NCBI GenBank assembly: GCA_037157565.1
Contig: JAZHRO010000056.1
Location: 31,495,501-31,559,500 of the forward strand
Direction of reading: 5' to 3'
Length of the DNA stretch: 64,000 bases
Source: Thalassia testudinum
Taxonomy: Eukaryota > Streptophyta > Magnoliopsida > Alismatales > Hydrocharitaceae
The number at the start of each line of letters is the position of its first letter. Position 1 is the first letter of the stretch. The notes under the pieces are model-generated. The model did not search any database and was not told where the DNA came from. It worked only from the letters and a program-made list of their open reading frames with translations. The position numbers were made by a program, and so were the translations under genes. Shown here one piece after another: positions 57,413-64,000 of this stretch.

Positions 57413-59702
57413 GGCACGGTTAAAATTGCAGCCTTGGATGCTACAGGAAATAAGCGGTGTGCCTGGATCTTTCTACTTTGGTGGTAGATTTGACAGTATA
57501 GCACAACTCGCATGAGGCGAGAGAACCACCAGATTCTTAGTTTCTTTGACTGTCGCCTAGGTGTTGTGTAGTCTTTGAAAAATCGGGCGACAGTAGGTAT
57601 GTGGTGGAAAGCCTCGAGCAGGGGTACCTTGATTTCAACATCCCTGAACAAATTACGCAGGTTATCAAAGGCCTGCATATCTTTCTTCTTGCCTTTTGGC
57701 TCCCTCAGTAGAGCCTCAGGGAAAGGGACTGATTCTGGCACCAATTTGGGTGTATCGTCCTCTCGTGAATGCGGTGCGCATCCCGAATGAGAGGGCGATG
57801 AAGAAGACAGGCCAGGATCAGGTCGAGGCGGATCGAGAGTCTGCTTACGACTCGTCGTAGTGATCGCATTGGACGATGCGGGTCCAGTGGGATCATACGA
57901 CGGAGGAGGGTTTGCAATAGGGACATAAGAGTGAGGTGCTGCAGTGGGATTAGCTTGAAATCCCGGTGGAATGCTCGAAGCTTGCAGAAACTGATGAACC
58001 TGCCCCTGAGAAGGTCGGACCTGTGGTTAAGGACCACGAGGTACGAAATTTCGCAGGTTGGGAACAGGTTGGTCGGGAAGAGTGCCCTGAGATCGAGTCG
58101 CCATGTGTAGTTGACTGATCTCAGCATTCTGCTGCGCCAATTGGTGTTGAAGAGAGGTCATGTTCTCTTCATGGCACTTTGACATTTCCATCATCATTCG
58201 CATCAATTTGTCAAGAGGGCTTGATGCGTGTTCGGTTTGCAGTATGCAAGGGCCCGATGGTGGATTCGCCATAGGATGAGACTGGGCCCTTAGGATGACG
58301 GGTACGGACATCGCATTGGTCCACCTGCAGTGTTTTGGCGCTGCGGGTTGTTGGACCATGCGAAGTTCGGATGATTTCGCCACCCTGGGTTATAAGTGAC
58401 AGAGAACGGGTTGTTCCCCAGGGCGCAAGCATCTATGCTAGAAGACATGTCCACATGTAAATATGCATCTGAGCACACGGAGGCTTGGTCCTCCGTGTCA
58501 AAATAGTAGCTTGCAGAAGCCAGATCCACATGACTTACTGAATCTCTTAGCATGGCACTCGGTAAGGAAGGTCTTACGGGGTTTCTCGGGATAAGCCTGA
58601 TGTTGGAAGAATTGGAATTGTGATGAAGTGGTGAGGTGGGGGTGTTTGCCATAGAACGGGTGGGGTTGGCCAGAAGTTCATCCAGCTTCTTGTGCACAAC
58701 GGAGACTTCATCCAATTTCTATGCGATAAGGCTGAGATCAGTGGATGAATGGGAGGGTCCCGTGTCAACTTCGTGGACATTACGGGGTAGGCTGGTACGA
58801 ATAAAGGTGACAATGGAGGCATTGTTCATTGTGTTTTCACTCATATTTTCAAATAATTCGAATGCTCCATTCTCATCTTTATTCATAAAATTCCCTCCGC
58901 AGGAAGCGTCTGCAATCTGCTTCAAAGTCTCATTTAGCCCATAGTAGAAAATCTGGGTTATATGCCACTTAGGCAGACCGTGGTGTGGACACTTCCTGAG
59001 GAGGTCATTATATCTCTCCCATGCCTCATAAAACTGTTCACCATTTTGTTGCGTAAATGAAGTGATAGCGTGGCGAAGCGCATTGGTTCGCCCGATTGGG
59101 AAGAACTTCTTGAGAAACGCTGTTCGCATCTCTTCCCAAGAGTGGATGGTTCTCCTAAGGGTGCATAACCACTGCGACACTTTATCCCGTAATGAAAACG
59201 GGAACATTTTCATGAGGACTATAGGTAACCCAATATTTCTTGGTTTAACAGTTTCAGCCAATCTGGTTAGGTCTTCCAACTGGAGAAAAGGATCTCCACT
59301 TGCAAGACCGTGGAAGTGAAAATTTATCAGGCCAATTATGTTAGGTTTCAATTCGAAGTCGTCCCCGCCCATGGGGACCCGAATTTGTCCAATGGTCTCT
59401 GTAGCAGCGAGATTCTGATGGGAGCTAGGAGACCTAGGCTCCTCCCATTCGGGAGGGTTCTGCATTTCCTCCAATGTTTCCCTAATGGCCTCAATTTGTT
59501 CGTTATACATTTCCATTTGGGCTTGGAGGCGGGTTATGGGATCCAAGGCTCCACCACCTGGTGGGTTTTGAGGGCGGTTTCCTCCCTCGGGATTTGGGGG
59601 TGGCCGTGCAGCCATGTTTGTCGAGGAGGACGATGCAGCTTCTTTTCTAAAATTATCAGGCAATTCACACAGTTCAGGGTTTTGTGACCTCCTCCCAAAC
59701 AT
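57413..59702 (-). pseudogene. Athila gag, broken
   Basis: Capsid protein of the particle. The start Met is at 59702 (MFGRRSQNPELCELPDNFR). The N-terminal half is Pro/Asn-rich with a coiled-coil-like EMYNEQIEAIRETLEEM. The core has ELKPNIIGLINFHFHGL, FLKKFFPIGRTNALRHAITSF, YEAWERYNDLLRKCPHHG and DASCGGNFMNKDENGAFELF. An in-frame stop at 58716-58718 separates it from KLDEVSVVHKKLDELL, still in frame. NPGWRNHPNFAW (about 58400) precedes a frame change near 58330. The tail includes QGTLPDQPVPNLRNF, a stop near 58026, and VEIKVPLLEAFHHIPTVARFFKDY (about 57650). Apart from the stop, the first 327 codons are intact. Confidence 0.9.
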
Positions 59703-61071
59703 GCACTACCACAAGAAGAATTGGGGAGATAAGAAGGGAACAGAGATGAGAGAAATGATGCCGCAAAGGTACACTTGATGACAAATCAATACAATCAAAT
59801 TCCTAACCTCTACAGTGTGCCCTTAGACCTGAAGATCTAAGTTACCTACTATCATGAACTATGGAAACGAATGCGAGCACCGCGGAACCATCGGGCTAGT
59901 TTGAAAGGCCATTTGCCCCAGTCTTAGACACTCGATAGCACGCAGGAACCTTCACCAGCACGTAGGTGCTACAAGCAAGTAGTTAGACCTCCAATCCTTA
60001 ATAAGGGTCAAGTTACTACCAATTTTAATTAGAGGCTTAGGATCAAGTGCTTCTGGAATGTGAAGGGCATTATTTACAGGTAGTGCCCAAGTGATTGTTT
60101 TTTAGAGTGTGTAAACCAAGCATGCAACGGGGAAATCTCCCCGAATTGAAGTTTTAATTGGTGAATGGTTTTTAGAATTCAGTCCTAAGTAGTATGGATT
60201 TTAGGATTTCGCTGAATTACCAATTCAACCAATCTCCGGGTTTTGAGAGAATACAAGTTTTCTTCTAAGCCCAACAAACCCTTCTTCAATGTCAGTTGGT
60301 TAATGCATGCTAAAATGCAATGGGCTTGCTTAGATGGAGATTTCTATGTGTGGATGCACGAATCAATTTTAGATTAGTGTGAAAGGGAGCCAAAACACTT
60401 CAATTCAAGTGCTCCCAATCACCAAAATGATTTCCACACACAAGGCTCAACCAAAAGATAAAGAAAATCAAATTGTTGGGGTTGAAGTAATCGGGGTCGA
60501 ATCTTAGGCACATGAAAGGTCGTGGTGGGTTGGAATCAACTCAATTCCAAGTCTCCCCACTAAAAAGGTGATCCCAAATTGTAGATAATTGAGGCAAAGA
60601 GGGTTGGCAATCAATCTTTTTATTTTTGCCTCAAAGAATACTTCACACAGCGAAAGATTCAAGAATCAAGATTCTTGGATCTTCGCTATGCGAAGTTTGG
60701 CGGGAAATCCCGGGGCGGTGGGAGTAAAGGCAAATAATCAAACAAGTGAATTTTAATCCACTTGCCCTAAGAGATCCCAAGAAGTTTTTCTAGTTTTTTT
60801 TATTTTTTTTATTAAGGTGACAAGTTGACCTAAGTTGCTAAGAAAGGAAGACCTACTTGTTCAGCAACATGTGCAAAACTCTAGTGCAGTGTCGGCATCT
60901 TCACGCTCTCGTTCCCACCTTGGATCTGCCCACGTCTCCGACTTCGTCTGCCTGCCTTCTCCTTGCAATAGGTTCACCTGCATAGCAACAAACAAAAACA
61001 CCTGTGAAGAGAAGGGTGTGAGAAGAGATAAATTGAAGGAATGGAGTAAAAACTTACTTGAATGCACACTT
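59703..61071 (-). other. Leader of E
   Basis: 1.37 kb between primer site and gag. No coding or known element recognised on either strand. Confidence 0.6.
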
Positions 61072-61088
61072 CCCCGGCAACAGCACCA
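61072..61088 (-). other. tRNA-Asp primer-binding site, E
   Basis: The minus strand reads TGGTGCTGTTGCCGGGG, two transitions from the tRNA-Asp complement. Nine bases from the LTR edge taken at 61098 (seven if the LTR ends at 61096). Confidence 0.85.
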
Positions 61089-61789
61089 GAAAAGATGTGG
61101 TGTAGACCCAGATAGGTTGTGTTAATATGGTGATTTTATCATTGAAATGGGTATAGTGGTTAACCTAAATCGAGCCTAACCATCCCTTTACAAAAATTTT
61201 TTAATCTGGCCTACATTATTTTCATCTTGGTCACTTTTAGGCCCAGGGTCGAACTCAGGGAAGTGGGATTAGAAGTGAAGAAGGTTCTACGCCTTTCCTA
61301 TAGCGAATCTCTTCCGTTCGTTTATTATGTTTTTGGTGTCTTTCTATTTAAGATTTTTTTCTTGTAATTTTTTTGTCCTTGAGGTACACCCTCAAAATCA
61401 AGTTCTTGGCTTTGAGCCAAATTATGGTTCCAAAGCTAGTCTTGCTACTCGCAAGGCTGAGTACCTGCAAGTCAAGATTATCTTTTTTATTTTGTATACT
61501 TTTTTTTATCTTTTTACTGGCAGGAAAGAGAAATAGAAATAAAGTAAATATAGTAGATATATATATGCATATATTATATATGTATATAGGGGTGGGGGTG
61601 GAGATGCTGTGTAGCACGATGTTGAGTCGGTTGTCGTCTAGGAAGACGCAACCAACAAGACGAAATGCTACCTGGAGTGAAGGATGGATGGGTGAAAGAT
61701 GTGTGCGAAAACACTTTCTGTATGCGTGTATCAGGGAATATCAGCAACTGGTGCAGATATTCCCATGATATAATGTATGGTAGGTGACA

Positions 61790-62390
61790 TGAATATATAT
61801 ATATATATGTATATGTAAATATATATCTATATGTATATATATATGGTTATAATTATATAGGTGTATATGTATTTATAGATGTATATATATATACATGTAT
61901 ATATTTATAAATATGTAAATATATGTATAGATAGATATATGTATAGATATATATATATATACATGTATATGTATGTATATGTAACTATATAGATGTATAT
62001 ATTTATATATAGAAATATATGTATATAGATATATGTAGATAGATATGTATATATAGTTATAGGCATACATATATGTATGTATATTTGTATATATGTATAT
62101 ATATATATATATATATATGTATCTATACTTATACTTAGTTATATAGGTAATAATATATATATATATATATATATATTTATACGTATATAAATATATGTAT
62201 AAATGTAAATATATATGTGTATATATATATATATATAAGTATATAGATGTATATATATATATATGTATGTATGTATAGTAATACTTAGTTATATAGGTAC
62301 TACTATATGTATATATATAAGTATACATATATATATATACATATAAATATATATATGTATGTATATATATATATAAGTATATAGTAGTGT
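61790..62390. repeat. TA/TG-rich low-complexity tract in the 5' LTR of E
   Basis: About 600 bp, same position as the tract in the 3' LTR and about 50 bp longer. It generates a 151-codon Tyr/Ile-only frame on the minus strand, which is not a gene. Confidence 0.92.
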
Positions 62391-62815
62391 ATAAGTGAGA
62401 GTGTGTGTGTGTGAGAGTGTTAGTCTGTGCGTAAGTGTCTGCAAAGAGAGTGAGAGAGTGCTGTGAGAGAGAGAGAGAGATCTCGCTTCTGCTAGAGTGA
62501 AGTGCACGTTAAGCCATCTGAAGCCTCCAAGCGTCTTCTGATGGCCACGCGCTCACGTATGCGCGTAGGCGAGCGAAGAGGCGCGCGCACACAGGAGGGA
62601 GCTGGCACGGGAGGAACTGCAGTGCACTGCGCTGCGCGGTGAGGTGGGTGCAAGCGCTGAAGCGGGCTAAGACGCGGGCACTGAAGCGGGCGAAGACGCG
62701 GGCGCTTGCAGACGGATGGGGGTGCAGGCGTATGCGGGAGCAGGCGCACGCGAACAAGCAGCAGATGGTCGTGGTGTGCAGGGTGACTGGATAAGTGAGA
62801 AACTTACCGGTCACC

Positions 62816-62866
62816 GCACTGTAGCCACAGTGTTCTGCTGAAACACGTGAACAGCGGCTACAGTGC
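62816..62866. repeat. 11-bp inverted repeat in the 5' LTR of E
   Basis: GCACTGTAGCC (62816-62826) and GGCTACAGTGC (62856-62866); the spacer has several substitutions relative to the other LTR but the arms do not. Confidence 0.85.
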
Positions 62867-63750
62867 GCGCTCGGCTCACGCGACCAGGTGTTGGCGGTGC
62901 TGTGAGTGCAGGAGCCGCTACGCGAGCTGGCGTGTGCACAGAAGGTCTACGCCGGCTGCTGGCCAGCTCGAAGAGGGTTGGGCCGCAAGCGAAACTTCGT
63001 GACAGGGTGCGCGGTGAGGGCTGCGGGCGGCCTGCTAGCGTGTGCAGTGGAGCTTCGCGATAGGGCATGCGGTGGCCAGCGCCTTGCTATTGCTCCTGCA
63101 GAGCTTGAGCTTCAAAACTTGAAGCTCCTGTGGCAATGGCGGAAATGCTTTGAACAATGAAACAGGGAAGAGAACCACCACGCCCACCGGCTCTTTGATG
63201 ATCTGGGTGGTGGTGGGACTCACAGTGGTGGTTGTGCACCACTGTGAGGTGCTCCTACCCTCAGAGTTGCTCCTCAGAAGGAGGAGAGGCTACGTTTGGA
63301 GGGGAGAGGGGAGGAGACGGCCTGGAGGAAGCTGCTGTGTGTTCTTTTTTGTGTGGACCAGGCTCAACTTCAAAGAAGAAAGCCGTGCCCTTTTTTAAAG
63401 AGGAAGAAGGCATGCACAGGCATGCCCTGGTTGTGCACGCTGCTGCAGGGAGTGGCTGTGCAAGGCAAGGTTTGCAGAGCATGGCGCGAAGAAGGTCCAG
63501 CCATGCTTTGTAGCTTCGGAGAAATTCAAAGTCAAAAGGAAATAAAAAGATAAAGATGGAGATTTTGCGAGGCAGCACTTGGGGAATTTGTTAATTGCAA
63601 GGCCATTTTATTCATTCTCCTCCCCTCTCAAATAAATGCATGCATGCGTGTATTTTTACAAATGCGACTATGGCTACCTAATATGCACTGGCAATGCTAG
63701 GAAATGGCACAAGATGGCAGAATTGATGGTGTATTTTTGCTATGCAATCA

Positions 63751-64000
63751 CTACTCGACGTGGAAGAAGGCAAGGAAGGAGGATCTGTTGCTGGTATTGC
63801 AATCAGACGATGAGTAGAGGCAAGTAGAGTCACTGAAGCTTGAAGTGCATTTCGATCAGAGGAGGAGAGAAGAATTGGGGGTTACTCTGGTTGAATTCAA
63901 GCTTGGAATGAATGGTTTAATCTAGAGGTCTTTTTGTAGGCCTTTAGAGGAGGTTTTAGGCTTGGAAAGCAAGCTTCCAAAGCTTGGAAAGCTTCACTGG
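63751..64000 (-). repeat. H: C-like LTR, right part (runs off the window)
   Basis: Sequence outside E, expected to continue LTR H from 49728. It carries repeated CTTGGAAAGC / GCTTCCAAAGC blocks at 63960-63995. The assignment rests on position relative to E rather than on strong similarity. Confidence 0.45.

Larger units (their letters stand above)
49729..63750 (-). mobile_element. Element E: Athila-type Ty3 retrotransposon with degenerate gag-pol
   Basis: LTRs 49729-52325 and 61098-63750, primer site 61072-61088 and polypurine module 52326-52361. Gag, protease, RT, RNase H and integrase follow in the standard Ty3 order on the minus strand (59702 to 53662). It is 14.0 kb long, the size of known Athila elements. 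No env-like ORF is present in the 1.3 kb after integrase. It interrupts LTR H. The expected 5-bp duplication is not clear (TTGCT against CTACT). Confidence 0.92.
61098..63750 (-). repeat. 5' LTR of E
   Basis: 2,653 bp, collinear with 49729-52325. TA/TG tract at about 61790-62390; inverted repeat at 62816-62866; U5 box near 61245-61263. Ends next to CTACT of LTR H. Confidence 0.9.

Noticed and set aside
61873..62328. A 151-codon minus-strand frame made almost only of Tyr and Ile
   Set aside because: It is a translation of the TA/TG tract.
1..64000. tRNA or rRNA genes, CRISPR arrays, bacterial-type operons, host genes with introns
   Set aside because: Nothing with the conserved features of these was found on reading both strands. 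All recognisable coding belongs to retrotransposons. A homology search could still reveal small host exons, which I cannot exclude.

Overview
This window looks like plant nuclear heterochromatin, most likely from a non-grass angiosperm. It is built almost entirely of LTR retrotransposons inserted into one another. I see no host protein-coding gene, no tRNA or rRNA gene, and no organelle DNA. The evidence for a plant is Ty3/gypsy Athila-type gag and integrase sequence, primer-binding sites complementary to plant tRNA-Asp(GUC), a Ty1/copia gag fragment with an initiator-Met-type primer site, and LTRs of 1.7 to 4 kb that start TGAT and end in CA.

Layout. (1) 1-12423, minus: element 1, gag-only with ~4 kb LTRs; its 3' LTR runs off the left edge. 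(2) 12424-40958, minus: element D, broken up by later insertions. Its body is at 12424-13718 and 16322-17678, and its 5' LTR is split into 17679-18607, 29739-30295 and 39950-40958. A same-family solo LTR in the opposite orientation (C1, 13719-16321) sits in its body. (3) 18608-29733, plus: element A1, inserted in the D LTR (duplicated target GTTGG). A1 itself holds a truncated copia element, a complete solo LTR (25193-26894, target GTATG) and a piece of C-like LTR that replaces its own 3' junction. (4) 30296-39944, plus: element B, also inserted in the D LTR (target GCTGG), with 2.24 kb LTRs and only gag-tail/protease coding. (5) 40959-46240, minus: element A2, sister of A1, whose left LTR is cut by D. 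(6) 46241-49728: remnants of an Athila gag (F), an unknown LTR (G), a copia LTR, and a C-like LTR (H) that resumes at 63751. (7) 49729-63750, minus: element E, the only element here with gag, protease, RT, RNase H and integrase, all broken by stops and frameshifts.

How the pieces relate. Six Ty3 elements have a readable primer site, and all six match the same tRNA-Asp 3' end. Five of them lack polymerase genes and must have moved using proteins from another element; E is the kind of element that could have supplied them. Mismatches to the tRNA rise from B (0) through element 1 (1), E (2) and A1 (3) to D and A2 (5 each), which agrees with the order in which they are nested.

The most interesting material is non-coding. 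Small hairpins recur at matching positions in elements that otherwise barely resemble each other, and several have paired changes that keep the stem: (a) a two-part stem with a UCAA loop in C-type LTRs; (b) a 9-bp stem beside the polypurine tract; (c) a short stem, mostly with an AGGA loop, followed by GCATGGGGGG-type sequence inside the 3' region; (d) a GNTGGG/CCCANC stem just after the coding region. These are candidate RNA signals shared by helper and dependent elements. All comparisons were made by eye.
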